From assembly GCF_032854445.1 (NCBI RefSeq), contig NC_088301.1:12150281-12214280 (forward strand): DNA of 64,000 bases, in the 5' to 3' direction. Of this stretch, positions 44,501-57,514 are shown in pieces. Origin of the DNA: Liolophura sinensis (Eukaryota > Mollusca > Polyplacophora > Chitonida > Chitonidae). Below the pieces are notes generated by a model that did no database searches, was not told where the DNA came from, and saw only the letters and a list, made by a program, of their open reading frames with translations. The position numbers were made by a program, and so were the translations under genes. The first letter of the stretch is position 1; the number at the start of each line of letters is the position of its first letter.

Positions 44501-46033
44501 CGTTTTAATTACACTGTAGTTGGGGGACGGGCTATATCTATTCGTTTCTGATGACCGTGTAACCTACAGGCCTACAAGCGGTGATAAAAAAAAATCGCCT
44601 CTCTCTCCTCCATCCCCATGTTATGGTATCCACGGAGATAACCACGCATTGCAACGCTTGGAAAAGAATCTAACGTTTCGTGACAACCCATCGATCAGTC
44701 ACTTATTCAAAACACATAACGTGTGTAAAACCATTTCCAGCTCATTATCGTAGGATTTACACTCTATTGTTTAAAATTCAGTGTAAATTTTAAAAACATG
44801 TTATATAGAGAGTGAGGTGGGGGTGGGGGATGGCAGGGGTACAGTTATTTATTATGAGATCCATTCATGGCAGCCCGTATGACTGAATCCAGGATAGTGT
44901 ATCTCATGTTGAATTTATAGCCTCTTTATGGCTAGAGGCCCGGTGCAGATATGGGATTTGAATTCTCGTAATGCTTTTGATTTGAAAAAATTATACATAC
45001 AAAGAAAACGCTTCTAAACCTCGTTTTCCATGTTTATGGTAAACTATTGCGGCTGATAAATTCGTACCTACTTCATGATCAGAAAGGCAGCCATATCATC
45101 TGTAAAAACACACGTAAAGAATACACAAATGATTATCAATTCACCATTTACAAAATCATGATCATGCTTTTTACAGCATGATGAAGTGGTAAATTCGTAA
45201 AGCAAACTGTATAGAAATGCACTTTTATAGACTCTGATGTGCATAAATTCATCATTCTACAAAATAATATTATTTGTCATCAGCTTTAGGAGTGTTTTTG
45301 TGTTGAACATGAATTTCCTTTGTGGTGTTCATGTTAGAAGACACCAAATGCTTTGAGTAGTCTTTTGGAAACAGCAGGCACTTCCATTGCACAGGGTGTA
45401 ATATACAGGCACTTGTTATTGTGGATTGGTCTTTCAGTCATGATAAGTACATTAACATCGTGCTTTCATGAACAATTGCAATCATAGAGCGATCGAGACA
45501 TCTATATTTGTATTCGACCAGGACATTAGTCGCGTACTACGAGTTTGGAACTTGAACTGGATGTTATGACCAGAATATCAGCTGTTTTTCCTGGAGCATT
45601 TAAAGTTAACTGATGACATGTTAACAGCTTTATTAACTATTTTTATATTATGCCTTACATATCCGTTTGGAAACTGGTATATTAATCTGTGGTTTACGTT
45701 AGTTGCATATGACAGGTTAAGATTTAAAAAAAAAATATTTCTGTGCATTGAAATGTTATATACATTGATTAAGAATTTTCTAAAACTTTATATATTTGTA
45801 GTGTGGATGTCCACAGTCATGCTGATGAGATGAAGTAAATAAATGTGTAGTATCCTTCTCGAAGATTCGGACCCTTGCCTAATAAAAAAAGTGCTATGTA
45901 CAATTTAATAGTGCCAAATACAATATTTTGGCAGTGGTGGAGGAGGGATAACAATTATAATGCTAATCTAACACACAAAATATTTAGGAAATAATGCAGT
46001 CTAAAACACTATCTTATCAGATTAACACGTTTA
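44501..46033. other. Unassigned sequence
   Basis: No gene. A short imperfect inverted repeat (ATCATGCT/AGCATGAT) lies near 45163-45185. Confidence 0.5.
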
Positions 46034-46055
46034 GGTGTTATATGTGTATAACACC
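46034..46055. repeat. Perfect 9-bp hairpin with 4-nt loop
   Basis: GGTGTTATA and TATAACACC flank TGTG. Exact inverted repeat of unknown role. Confidence 0.9.
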
Positions 46056-47494
46056 TTGATTGTTATGTTGTAAATTACAAATGATAAAACAATGCGTGTT
46101 ACTAGACGGCACATGATTCTAAAATGTCGACCCCCCCCCCCCGCGCCTCTATTTTCCGGCTGTTAACATATTGTATCATATTAACATTTAGGTTTTAAAA
46201 GTGTTTCTAGATTGGGTAATGCCAAAAATCAAAAAAACTACTGTCAACATAAATTCTTCCAAAGGTCGTAACTGTTGCAACTATTGCAACATCAATAGTT
46301 TTAAAGGTAACTTCTTCGCTTCATTAAGATGAGTACCTGCGGCACATTTTGAAGTGCATATATTGAAAAGTTGTGGTTATTCAAACCTTTAATCACAATG
46401 CCTTACTACATCATAGAGTGTGCGTGTAAACCATGACAAAGGCACTCCCCGTAGTTAACAGACGCTCCGTGGTCATTTTGTATCAGTCATCTCCATCAGG
46501 TAAACATGTGCTTATGACATTTTTAGCCAAGCAGCTATTTTTAGCGAAGTTAGGTTGCTAGAGGGAACAAACTGGCTGTAAACAGAAATGTATACAAGAC
46601 CCACGGCCAGTTTCCAGTCACCATTTTTGCGGGTATTTCTTTGTGCGGATTGTCGGCCAGGACTTTTTGCCGTGTTTAGGTGCCTCTTGTCAATTCTAAT
46701 ATATCACGGCATATCACTATGCTGTCATATTTATAAATCCATAGGATGTACACATGAAAAATATGACAACCAGAGGCATCCATTCTTCTATGCTGTACAC
46801 GTGGATGTGGCCACAGGAATCGTGTTGAAATCAATCCGCGTGGAAATATATGTCATACAGTTACACAAATTACGGGTACCTCAGATTATTACACTTACTC
46901 ATGCACATGGTGTCTGAAAATCGCATTGTGCCCAACGGAATGACGTCATCGTACTACGAGAGTAATTAACATCTACTGATGATCCATCGACAATACTGGA
47001 GAAGCGTTGAGAACATTATATCTCAATACTCTCAATTAAAGTGCGCCTGTAGCATACACAAATGTCTTTATATAAATCTCTCATTCATTTCACATCTTCA
47101 ATTCGGATCACACAATTCATCTTCAAATAAGCTGAAAAGCAGGTTTGCCATTATTCCAGGACGTTTAGCACAGTTATACACAGGTATAAGCCACAACAAC
47201 AGCATTCACTGTTTTGGGGTACACATTTGCTGGGTTTCCGATCAGCATTTCTTGTATTCTTTTTCCTCTGAGACTTTTCATTTACACATACAACGATCTG
47301 ATTTATGGATGGAGAACAGCACGTAAAGACTCCGTGGCAAACCACAGCATCTAACAAGGTAACTAACAAACCTTCTGCAGCAAGGCATTAGTCGGCGCGA
47401 TCTGAATTCAAACTCTCGACCTATAACTTTTATTAAGAGCTAGTGATGTGAACTAGACTATTTTATGTTTTTTCTCCTAAGCTCATTTCAGTAT
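46056..47494. other. Unassigned sequence
   Basis: A run of C occurs at about 46130-46143. Open frames at 46588-46917 and 46979-47326 have no recognisable domain, signal peptide or splice context. Confidence 0.45.
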
Positions 47495-47858
47495 GAGAGT
47501 TTCGAGTTGGAACTCTTTTGTCGTTAAAGGTAAAAACAGTCCTACTGTGTCATGTGACTTGCAAAAAATGTTAGGCAACGTTTGTTGACATTAATTTACC
47601 AATCACCTGTGTCACCTTTTTTTCAGATGTACAAAGGACACCTCTTTCCATTAGCAACTTCTCAAGTTCAAAAACGTTCCGCACCAATTTTCTCCAACAT
47701 TCGTCTAGTCTAAATTACTTTTATGAAACCTTTTTTCTTAGTCCCATGTTATAGAATATGTGATCAAAAATAGTTGCCTAAAATATTTGTCAGGTCATAT
47801 GATACAATTGAATTTTTTTAACCTTTATCGATAAAAGAGTCGGAACTCCCCTGTTCTG
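47495..47858 (-). mobile_element. Inverted-repeat element B, copy 2 (MITE-like)
   Basis: The left arm GAGAGTTTCGAGTTGGAACTC, TCATGTGACTTGCAAAAAAT and GTTAGGCAACG is mirrored by the right arm (GTTGCCTAAAATATTTGTCAGG, TCATATGATACAATTG, TCGATAAAAGAGTCGGAACTC). The reverse complement of the element aligns with 6485-6811, including the central stretch near ACAGGTGATTGGTAAATTAA. No coding capacity. Confidence 0.8.
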
Positions 47859-48079
47859 AAAGGGCCGCTCGTGTAGGCAATATGGTCATTGAGAAATACA
47901 CCAAACATAAACAGAGAAAGAAAACAAAGCCCGGCTATACATTCACGCGGAACAGGTTGATTTGCTGTGTAAATGTCAGAACTACTTGTTTTGAGTGGAG
48001 TCTAATGAAGCATACTTATACACTGATTCTCTCTCGCCCAAATCCTCAATCAGAGTTGCACAAGTGATCTATCCAGCAC

Positions 48080-48400
48080 ACGAGAACAAATAGAAGAGCT
48101 ATGAATAACGCGTGTCGAGCAAGGAGCGTGAATAGGGCTCATTCTGAGCAATACCCCTCCCCTCTACTGTTTCTCCCCTACCCCATCTGATCCACCACTA
48201 TCTCTCCGAGTCTCCCCACTTCACGGCTGGTTAATGACCCAGTCATCACGCTGTAATAGCCCGCCATTGTTTGTACAATCTAAACACAGTAAAGGTCACA
48301 CAACGCCGTGAATCGCTCCACTGGATATTGATTTATGGGTGGAAATGGAGGCATCATAACAATACAGCAGCAGAGCGTTTGGAGTTAAGAGTAACTCGGC
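48080..48400. promoter_or_regulatory. Candidate regulatory island with paired Sox-like and Onecut-like sites
   Basis: Within non-repetitive, even-composition sequence, ATTGT TTGT ACAAT (48266-48279) forms an inverted pair of Sox-like half sites with 4-bp spacing. GATATTGATTTATGG (about 48324-48338) fits the Onecut/HNF6 consensus. GGTTAATGACCC is also present. No coding frame. Motif matches are direct and the enhancer role is inference. Confidence 0.28.
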
Positions 48401-48889
48401 TTAATACAGTGTATAGGTCTGTTGTTTTGTTTTTCAGGTAGTATGTTTTATGTCTCAAGGACAGGTTACCTCCCTTGATATTTAAAAATGGTAGCCAACA
48501 AAGGTCGCCTAATTACATGGTTATAGCAGAGTAAAACTTGGGTATAAATATTCGTGACATTTCGTTATTTTTTTACTGACTACATCTGCAGTTGATTCGA
48601 AACGTGACTAATACCAGTATTTATAAGAACAGAATCAGACATATCGCCCACTCTCAGCGAACGACATTGAGGACGTCCCCTTGTAGGAACCTGTCCTTTC
48701 AAATTTCCGTTTCGTATGTTTACGCATTGGTACTTAACTATCCGCTGGTAGCAATCGTTGCCTAAAAATGTTATGTGATGTAAAGTGGATAAGTGATGTG
48801 CGAAATACACAAATCATCAATCCCAACTATCTGTGGAGACAACGACAATTGCAATTGCCTTTCACCAATGTCACTTGCAAACCTGTAAC
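48401..48889. other. Unassigned sequence
   Basis: No gene or repeat recognised. Confidence 0.5.
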
Positions 48890-49045
48890 ATTTGACGTGG
48901 GGAAGTTCGTGAGGAGCTTGCCAACTGTCGGTGGTTCACTCCACACTCTCCGGTTTCCTCTCCACCTTTAAAACTCACAGCCATGATATAAAAAAGTCTT
49001 GATTACTGGTATGATGTTAAACAATGATCAATCAATCCATCAATT
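48890..49045 (+). mobile_element. SINE variant, 3' half with AATC tail
   Basis: GGGGAAGTTCGTGAGGAGCTTGCC, CTCTCCGGTTTCCTCTCCACC, CACAGCCATGATATAA and GTATGATGTTAAACAATGATC, followed by a CAATCAATCCATCAA tail, follow the SINE-variant 3' half. The tail unit is AATC rather than AAAT. Confidence 0.72.
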
Positions 49046-50440
49046 TGACATTCAAATTTCCTCTCTGCCTGATAAATCTTGCTCGGAGGTCATCAATGAG
49101 AGTTGACTATTTTACTTTATTAAGTGAAAACAACGGTATTTTCAAGAGTTTTTACTCGTTGCCATTCGCTTACGAGTTAATGGCGTGAGAGAGAAGGTGT
49201 AATTGTAATCAAGCCTCAGTTAATGAAGGAGAGCTGACGAGGTGTTCGTGGTAAACTAAGAAAAATACGATAATGATGTTGTGTATAGGCCTTCTTGCTG
49301 GTGTGTTTAGGACGACAGTTAGGGGAGCCCCATGGTGGGGAACGGGTGATGTTCACATATATATTACTGTAACACGTTAGCTTGCAAGGTCAGCGACTCG
49401 TAGAAAAAAACGAAAAAATCCCAACCAAAGCAAGTGTTGTTATTGTCCAAGGCGATACAAGAAATATACCACAGGCGATATGGCAGTTAAAAAATAACCA
49501 CCAATCAGTTGCGTGGGTAGACACCTACATCAATGGGGATCAAGACCCTTGTCTCACTTTGGTTCCACTGGGTGCCAGACCGAGCCGCGGCTTTCGTGTG
49601 ATGGAATATTGACCGCCGGGCCTTTGTCTAAGGCCTCACTGCTCGGACGACAGCTCCGTACTATACAGTCCCCCATTCCCGACCCCGTGACGTGCTGCTC
49701 AGGCTTCGCCACACTGTCGGGTTTGATCATGTATGTGCTGTGGCGTCTCTTACGTCATAGCCGAGCCAAACAGCTTCTGTACCAACAGAACGAGTATGTT
49801 TGTTGGTGAGCCTATAAATGCATGATACACGCCAAGCATTTGTTATTATGAACATACCATGTACCAGAAACACCACTTTATATTCGCTTGGAAAAGTTGC
49901 GATAAAATGTTTGTGTGTAATATAATTGTTCCAATACTATAAATGTCAAACAAAATGTATAAACGATAACTACAATAACCACATATAGTTTTGTAAATAC
50001 CATGGTTAAACGCCAACCCATGTTGGCTACGGAGCAATAAAAACTTACACATAATCTAATTTATTTAGATTAGAAATAACACAATCAGGAGAGAGTACGT
50101 TATGCAACACATAATGCACCCTTTACTGTTTAAGAATCTTATAAAGGTGATATTCCAGTGGCATCGGACGCTTAATTCCAGTTGCAGGCTGGGCTGTGTC
50201 TGAAATGCCAACAGGCACAACCCTGGTCGAGTTAGACCTTTGGGCTAAAACACCCTCAAAACCAATGTTCAATGGATGCTTTTTAGCCTTTTTTTCTCCA
50301 AACTTCCATTCCAAAGAGAATTTTAAGATTATGCTGTGTTCAGTCAGCGGGCGTGCTTCAATAAATATCGACGACACTCCCATAATTAAACAACGCATTT
50401 CATTTATTTTTCCAATTTATTTCAGTTGCCTGTATTAACG
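49046..50440. other. Unassigned sequence
   Basis: No gene recognised. The open frames at 49382-49612 and 49513-49809 overlap on the same strand and have no recognisable domain. Confidence 0.45.
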
Positions 50441-51240
50441 TTTTTAGCTGTGCGCCACTGCACCGCATCCACGGGGTCGCCATGGTTCTCGATCACGTGA
50501 CCGTTGTGGCTGTCCAGCCTCCTTTGTTGGTAAACGTCTGCCCCTAATTACTATCTCGTGAACACATGTCATCCATCGCCGTGTCTCCCTCAACTTTCCG
50601 CCAACTTCCCTGTCGTGCCAAGACATTAATCTCACAAATGTGGAGCTCATTCTGAATCCTCACAGTACATTTCACATCCCTATAAAACATCTCGCCCCAG
50701 TGCGCCCATTCCCTTGATGGTAAATAACGTGAACGATCGCGCGCTGAGTGGCCAACCTTCGTGTTCGTGTCACTATCAGCGGCAGACAACTTCCCTACTA
50801 ACCGTCATGTGTTTTGAAATAAAACGCTTCGTGCACAACGAAAATCCTACAATAACATCTGAAGTAAATTACTTAGTCTCTGTTGTATCATACATGATTT
50901 CTAGCTAACTTGAAAACGGCTTTATCTTGATTGTCTTGTCTTTTTGTGTCATTATGCCTTAGCTGTAATGCGTGGGCGGCAGCAGGCTTACTAGAAAGTG
51001 ATGCTGCGCCGACATTATGTGTCAATATTCAGCCGGGTTTTTCATAAATACTTTATCTTCTGATATGACGTCAAATATAAACGAGATTGAAATAAACCAT
51101 GGATTTAATATACTGAATCTTTGAGCGATTGGTTTAGTCAGAAAGGAAGCGCGTGGCATGTGATGACAGGCCAAGGATAAATGTGTATTCCCTCTACTAA
51201 AACGCACGGCAGCGGGCTACATAACTACCGTCATCCCGAC
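50441..51240. promoter_or_regulatory. Candidate conserved non-coding islands (weak)
   Basis: Two adjoining stretches of even composition (about 50441-50790 and 50940-51240) with GATCACGTGACC, CCCTAATTACTATC, TGATGACAGGCC (TALE-type) and GTCAATATTC. No convincing coding frame. Regulatory role inferred. Confidence 0.22.
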
Positions 51241-52212
51241 GACCTGCTTAAACCTTGAACTCCTCCATGCAGCCACCATATACTAACAGTGTGTTATCTA
51301 CAGTCTGCCGGCATCATGCTTGGACAGGATCAACAAATTCAACAATTAAAGGCAAGGGTTCCTAACTGAAGCATGCTCGATGAGAATACCGTTGGACTCG
51401 ATGTATCTTTCACTGTTATTATAATTATAACAATTACTCCGGCATATGTCAATACAACTTCCGCTAGAGCCTGACAACAAAGGCCATTGTTAATGTCTCT
51501 CTTGTCGTGCTCAGAACCTACCCAAGCGCAAAGATAAACCGCCTTGTTTTTTTGTGTTAAACGTTGTAATGTTTTCTTGGTAGCATTGTAGCTGATTGTG
51601 TATCAGCGGAGGAGGCACTAATGGCAAAGAGCGCACGCAACTCATCACGTCTGATGCAACTCATTAAGTTCATCTATTTTACAATATCAAACAATAGAAA
51701 CCGTGTATTTTTTTTTTTTTTTTTTTGCTATTTATTCTTTGCACGCGACATCCCATATATGAATACCGGGTGTGTGCTGTTTGTGACTAATTGTTGAGAC
51801 ATGAGATGGCGAACCGACTATTTCTGTATCTGTATATTGAATACACATCCTTATATTACACACGTCACTTTGATTTACAACTACTAAAGCACGTAATTGT
51901 GTTAGTGGTAAAAAAACCTGCAGATTTTTTTCCTGCGAATCACTTACCGTGAATTACTCGTCCATATGCACTGAAGTGCTCATTTATGGCCGGGATACAT
52001 TTTGCAGCGCAAAACTGTGCAACGAACATCGACTATGCATAACTAACCAACTTACACACACATGCGCGCACACACACTCACACAAGTGCGGCTGCAGAAT
52101 TAAAACTAACCGTAAATATGCGTGTATTTTGGGCACACAGATTTAGCAACAAGGCAAATGGATGAGTAACACTGCTACCAATTTCCATATCCGACAGCAT
52201 CAGGGACGGTTT
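51241..52212. other. Unassigned sequence with low-complexity tracts
   Basis: A poly-T run (about 51709-51726) and a CA/CG-rich patch (52046-52085). No gene. Confidence 0.5.
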
Positions 52213-52300
52213 GAAGTTGGTTAGGCCATGGTTGAGTGCCTCCATCGATCATGTTGGATTGATTAGACCATCTGGCAGGTTCGATCCCCAGACTCTCACC
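52213..52300 (+). mobile_element. Possible tRNA-like SINE head
   Basis: GGTTAGGCCATGGTTGAGTGC resembles a decayed box A region. GCAGGTTCGATCCCCAG is a near-perfect box B about 65 bp downstream. The cloverleaf arms do not pair well, so it is not a functional tRNA. No known tail is seen. Confidence 0.4.
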
Positions 52301-53600
52301 AACTTAACCATGGGATTTAGGGCAGATTGTGAGCAAATCACCAGGCTTAACAACGTTGAGAACTAAAGGCTGCTAAGTCAGTATGGCGTCAGTACATGTA
52401 TTACATAAACCTTGGTTATAACAAAGAGAATTCTGTACTGTAAACATGCAGACAAAACTAGCGAACCGTGACCCGTTATTACCTTGTATCGGTGAACCTG
52501 CAATAGTCTTGATATTTCACATATCAGACACAAATGCAGTTTGGAAAGGAGTTATCAGCAGAATTATATGCAATTATGGTCAAAATGCTAAAATTAAGGC
52601 TGCAACTTTTTGGATACATAATCTAACAACGCATGTAACATACTAGCAGATAGAGCCTGCAAATAAAATGAACATAAAATGGAATCTGATATGTAAAAGT
52701 CTGTCCCGCGGTTGGACTTCTGATGTTTTTATCATCATAGACAAGTTCGGCTTACAATACAATTATTTCTTCACAATCATCAAGGATGTATATTTCATCA
52801 CGCGGGTGTTCGTTTGATATATACGTTAAATAAACCAGATAATCTTTGCCTCGAATAACGCGGTATGGTAATTACACACTACAAAGCCATATGACATGTA
52901 CATATACATACGTCCTCTGTTTTAATGATACAAAACTGGATGTTTCATAGTTTTGCACTTGTGAGAAAAGTTTTGAAATCTTGAATATCGGAATTTATTT
53001 TTATTAGAAGTTTTCTTTTAAAATGCTGTTTCATTTGACATATATTTCACGTTAGTATGTCTTCAAAGTAAAAGTTGACCTCATGAAACTGTACCTTTGG
53101 TCAGTCCAAGTTAAGAGATATTACTACCCTTAGCCAATGTTTTCATTTAAATGATGGCAAGATTTGCTTACAATCTGGAACACATACTGAAAGCCGAGGA
53201 AGCAAAAGGAATGGCTAGATAAAACGCAGGTTGTGCATTACCCTTACATGTTCTTATGATTTGGGGGGATTTATTCTCCATGGTTCAGATTATTAAGAGC
53301 AATAGATCGCCAGAAATTTTTAAAAAAAATACAAATTTGTCCCACACGAAATTTAATAACAGTCAAACTTCATCTTATTATGCTCGCATGCACACGTGTG
53401 AATTCTAAATCCCACACTAGCAAGATCATTCTGTGGCCAAGTATTCTATGTCTAAAGATCAAATGCATACCGTTATACCCGTGTTCTATCTACACGGCTC
53501 CCTATTACATAGATATCATGTTTAGCCTAACACGGGCTGAGAGACCGATTGCTGAGATTTTCTATCTAGAACCATGTGCCATTCCCTCAGAGTCACGAGG
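52301..53600. other. Unassigned sequence
   Basis: No gene or repeat recognised. Confidence 0.5.
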
Positions 53601-53990
53601 TTTTTGACCTAATTGGCACAATTTTGTGGTCATCGAGATTAATTCGGCGACCCTTTTTATCTGCCAGTTTTCATTTGAGACGGGAGAGCATTTGCTTCTG
53701 AAGCGACATCGCCAAATGTCTTTGAAGTGTCGAACGATCGCTCTGAAATGTCCAATTCCACCGAGGGAATTATTCTGTCGGTGAGTTTTCTTGGCGGGTC
53801 TAGTTCTTCCTCTTGCCCATGTTTGGCGATACCCCTTTATTTAGGGATGTCCTATAGCTGGTTACCAAGGCGACACAGACAGCTGGCGAGCACAGTGACG
53901 TTAATGGAGGAGACCTCGCAGGAATGTCACAGGAGTGTCAAGGGCCCGGCACATGCATGCTTTAGATACTCCTAGCACAACTTAGAATTT
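53601..53990. promoter_or_regulatory. Candidate conserved non-coding island (weak)
   Basis: About 390 bp of even composition with CGAGATTAATTCGGCG, GCGACATCGCC and GGTTACCAAGGCGAC (RFX-like half). An 82-codon open frame (53727-53975) has no domain. Regulatory role inferred from composition. Confidence 0.2.
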
Positions 53991-54589
53991 GGCTTAAGGC
54001 GGGAGCTTTTCATCGGATTTCACATGTCCTTTGTTTCCGATATGAATACATTATATAAAAAAAACCTGACATATTTTGTTTTAGCTTGATGACATCTCTG
54101 GTAATTTGAGACACAAAATCTATAGTGCGCTGTTTGATATGTGCCACATTTATTAAGATAAACCTCTGGGAGATATCAGAAGTACGTCGCCTGTATGACT
54201 ATATATAGCCTTAACATTTGAACGTTTACATCACACACAACACCGTAAATATAAGATTCAATGGCTTCCTGAATGCCAGAGTGCTCATTTTTTATTGTGA
54301 AGTACATCTTAGTTTCGCTTTTCATAGAGGCAATGGTTCTTAGCCATTCATAACACAATTTTCAATGTCCTTTATGTCTGTTCACATTTCGTATGTGCCA
54401 AATACAAATGAAATTATTCTGCATTTTTGCATGTTTGCTACTGACACCACAATCATCTGTATCATACAGAGGAAATACTCGTTCGTTGCCATGCCAAGAA
54501 TGGCGGAGTGACAACGACATAGCCTCTATATGGAATTCCGTCCAATAGATCTGCAGCAGAGATCTGGACAATCTTTCACTGCGTAGATT
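53991..54589. other. Unassigned sequence
   Basis: No gene or repeat recognised. Confidence 0.5.
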
Positions 54590-55010
54590 TGAAGAGCTCC
54601 TTCGCTGCCCGACATCTAGCAGCGTTCAGACAAATTGGTAGGTCTCTCTGTGACAAACGTTGCCGGCGCCAAGGGAATCCGAGCGCTGTCTACAAAATGG
54701 CATAGAGTAATCCTCCCGACTGAGTTTGAATTCCGTCCGGAAAAGTTGGCCTAATCCCCACGTGCAGACCGCGTAATTAGGCTGTTAGATCGATCTGAGA
54801 GTGTAATTAAATGGCCGTGTATTGCAAACCCAGAGGAGCGTCATTGGCGTATCGACCAACGGCTGAGATGTTAACCAGGCAAGGTTGCACAAATGGCATT
54901 ATGTAACCTCAAAAATAAATACGCTATCCGCTTATGTCAGCGGCCATTTTGTAATACGATCGCTTAAAAATAGATTCTAAGTCAGCTCGAATCGTCCATG
55001 GATCCTCTGG
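54590..55010. promoter_or_regulatory. Candidate regulatory island with two TAATCC sites
   Basis: Even-composition, repeat-free sequence with two bicoid-class homeodomain sites (TAATCC at 54708-54713 and 54752-54757), GCGTAATTAGGC, GTGTAATTAAATGGCCG and CGGCCATTTTG. No coding frame. The clustering of homeodomain words is direct. The enhancer role is inference. Confidence 0.27.
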
Positions 55011-55289
55011 AACATTGCGGTTCAAGACATTGGTATGATTTCACACAATAATACTTTCCGAATTTAAATGTATGGTAACACCACAGAGACGTTTAGCTGT
55101 CCATTGCCAATGGGGCGATACACTTAAACAATAAATTGCATAAAAAGCCCAACTAAATAATAAATGGTAAAAATCAAAACATGGGTATGAGGGAAAATGC
55201 TGCATAATGTCTAGATTGACAGAATTTAATGCATACTTTGGGCTATTTGTGACATATTCTACATTTCCAATTCATCAATGCAATTTAAA
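55011..55289. other. Unassigned AT-rich spacer
   Basis: Nothing recognised. Confidence 0.5.
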
Positions 55290-55745
55290 CTGAAGGCGGT
55301 ACAAGCATATTTTGTGCGGTTGGAATGAAGAAACATGGCTCTGGTATCAAGAGACGGCGTGTCCTCTTAATCGGAGTGTGGTTCCAACGTGGACAAATTG
55401 ACGCCATTGTAGCCGGCTGCTGTTGTATTTCTCTTCCTGTATTTCCACGGGCCTATCTAGATGCATTCTCCATGGGTATGTGAGTGTGGGGGGAGCCCAG
55501 ATCCTGAAGACAGATGCCCTTCGTTATCCGTGCTCGATGGGGAGCAGGTCGGGCTGAGGGCAGGCGAGAGGAGCACTTGAACAGATCCTTCATTCGGTAC
55601 ACAGCGCCTTCATTAGACGCTATCCGGTGTATTCTTATGGTTTCTAATTGATAGATTGGAGAATAGGGAGATGACTGAGTTGTTTCTGGGCTGAACGTCA
55701 AAAGAGGCCGAAGCCCGACCCTTCCAACTACAGACCTACTGAACA
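55290..55745. promoter_or_regulatory. Candidate conserved non-coding island (weak)
   Basis: GC-richer, repeat-free stretch flanked by AT-rich DNA, with GACGCCATTGTAGCC and TTTCTAATTGATAG. A 103-codon minus-strand frame (55764-55453) shows no domain and I treat it as chance. Confidence 0.22.
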
Positions 55746-56469
55746 TTCTAGGACCCAAAAACATTTTTTCTTAGAAAAAATACCTGGACGTCATTCATCC
55801 AGTTTATGAATCACAGCAGGTCGTCTTACACCTCTCGTCTTGTTACTGAATTAAGAATAAAAAGAAAAATGAAATTTGTCTTCTAGCGATTTATGGGAAA
55901 AATTACTGAACGGGAATACTTTTAACGAAAGTAAAGTGGTATTTAACATAAATCAAAGGTCCCAGTAAAATACAATTTGACTAAGTGACGATAAAATAGA
56001 GCATATGGATATAGGCGGAATGGCAACCTAACCAGATTGCTGACTCTTGTCAGTGCTCACACTGGGGAAAAACGGGGTACTACCATTTTTCATAAGCGTT
56101 AAATATATGGCAACTGCTAATCTGTTTGTTTCTCTAGCAAAGGTCTGGGGCATATGGTTGGGAATAAACCTTATGAAATTGCACGGCGGCAGTATTTTTC
56201 CTCTATAGAAATTCGACAAAAGAGCGGAATTTGGACCATTTTTTCTTATTATAAAAGAATGTGGTGGGGACACAAATAGCTCTTGACTCATAGATCAATT
56301 AGATTGAGATCCCTCTGTGCCGTATCTTAGAGAAGTTAAAACCTTAACTCAAAGGAAATCATTGAAGACATTGACGGGAACAGGGGTACTCTAACTACGT
56401 TCTAGCCACTGCTTGAGAGTTTGTTTAAAGTCCGTGCCGCAAAATAGATAGCTTCAAGCTCCGGCAGAA
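55746..56469. other. Unassigned sequence
   Basis: No gene or repeat recognised. Confidence 0.5.
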
Positions 56470-56860
56470 ATCCGGGTGTTTGCACCACATCGGAAAAGAA
56501 GGAGCGTTTGATTGGATTCAACGTGGAATTTAATTTACAGCACAAAGGCTATTTTATCGTCTGCCATTTCCTGGTCGTGCCCGAGGGGTATTTGTCACCG
56601 ACTGGGCTATGCCCCCTCTTCCCGCCACCCCACCTCCGAATTCTCTGTATCGACCGCTTGGCCGAAAACTCATATTCAGCCAGGGCTTCAGGTCGTTCCA
56701 GCCGGTCCGTTACCTCCGCTGTGTTGAACTGTTCAGGATTGTTGTTCACTGCGCCTGTCATATCCACAATGGCCCCCTCAAGCTGGTGTCGAGCGTTGCG
56801 CTGAAAGCATGAATCTCATAATCTGTAGCAGAGCCTAGAGCCTTCACAGTCAGTCAAGGC
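56470..56860. promoter_or_regulatory. Candidate conserved non-coding island (weak)
   Basis: GC-richer, repeat-free sequence open in several frames on both strands (98, 71 and 72 codons), as expected of GC-rich non-coding DNA. Contains GAATTTAATTTACAGC and TCCACAATGGCC (Sox-like). No domain recognised. Confidence 0.22.
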
Positions 56861-57514
56861 ATCCAGTACGATTAGGTAATAGTTCAAAAAGCACGTACTC
56901 CGTCTTGAGAGCCGAACGCCCTCCTTCTCTCACATTTACGTTGTTTCCACCCACTTTCAGGCCTCCACAAAATCAATGCTGTCCAAATTCACACATTTAT
57001 TTATCATGTAACCCAATTTGCAAGTTTTGACTAATAACTCGATCCACTGAATCTTAAACGTGATGGCAGCTGTTTAAGAGCCTGTAATTTTGTTTAAGTT
57101 TCCCATAGTATCCATCGAAATTATGTTGCGATTTCGCTGAAGTTTTGATTTTAGGTTTTCTGAACACGACGTTAAACGTGAATAAGAAGGTGCCCGGATA
57201 ATTCAGCTTTGTCAGATATCTCACATTATTATGCGAATACATAATGTTGTTTTTGTTACAGGAACCATGATTGCATCTAGAGGGTAAAACGGTATCAAAG
57301 TCACTACCATGAAGCCTTGATATATGTAATGGTAATTCATTCATAATACTGTGCTCACTGTCATCAGACAATGCTTAGCTGAATGGAAATATGCCAAGTC
57401 AAGCAAAAGCAGGGGATATTCCAGTTCGCAATGATATGTCTTGAACACATCAATTATCAGTCATTTGTATAAAGGTGAATGAATAAGGAATACTGTTGGG
57501 TGGTTTACTGCCTG
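56861..57514. other. Unassigned sequence
   Basis: A 105-codon minus-strand frame (57371-57054) has no recognisable family. No other feature. Confidence 0.45.

Noticed and set aside
55453-55764. 103-codon minus-strand frame
   Set aside because: GC-richer sequence with open frames by chance. No domain, signal peptide or splice sites.
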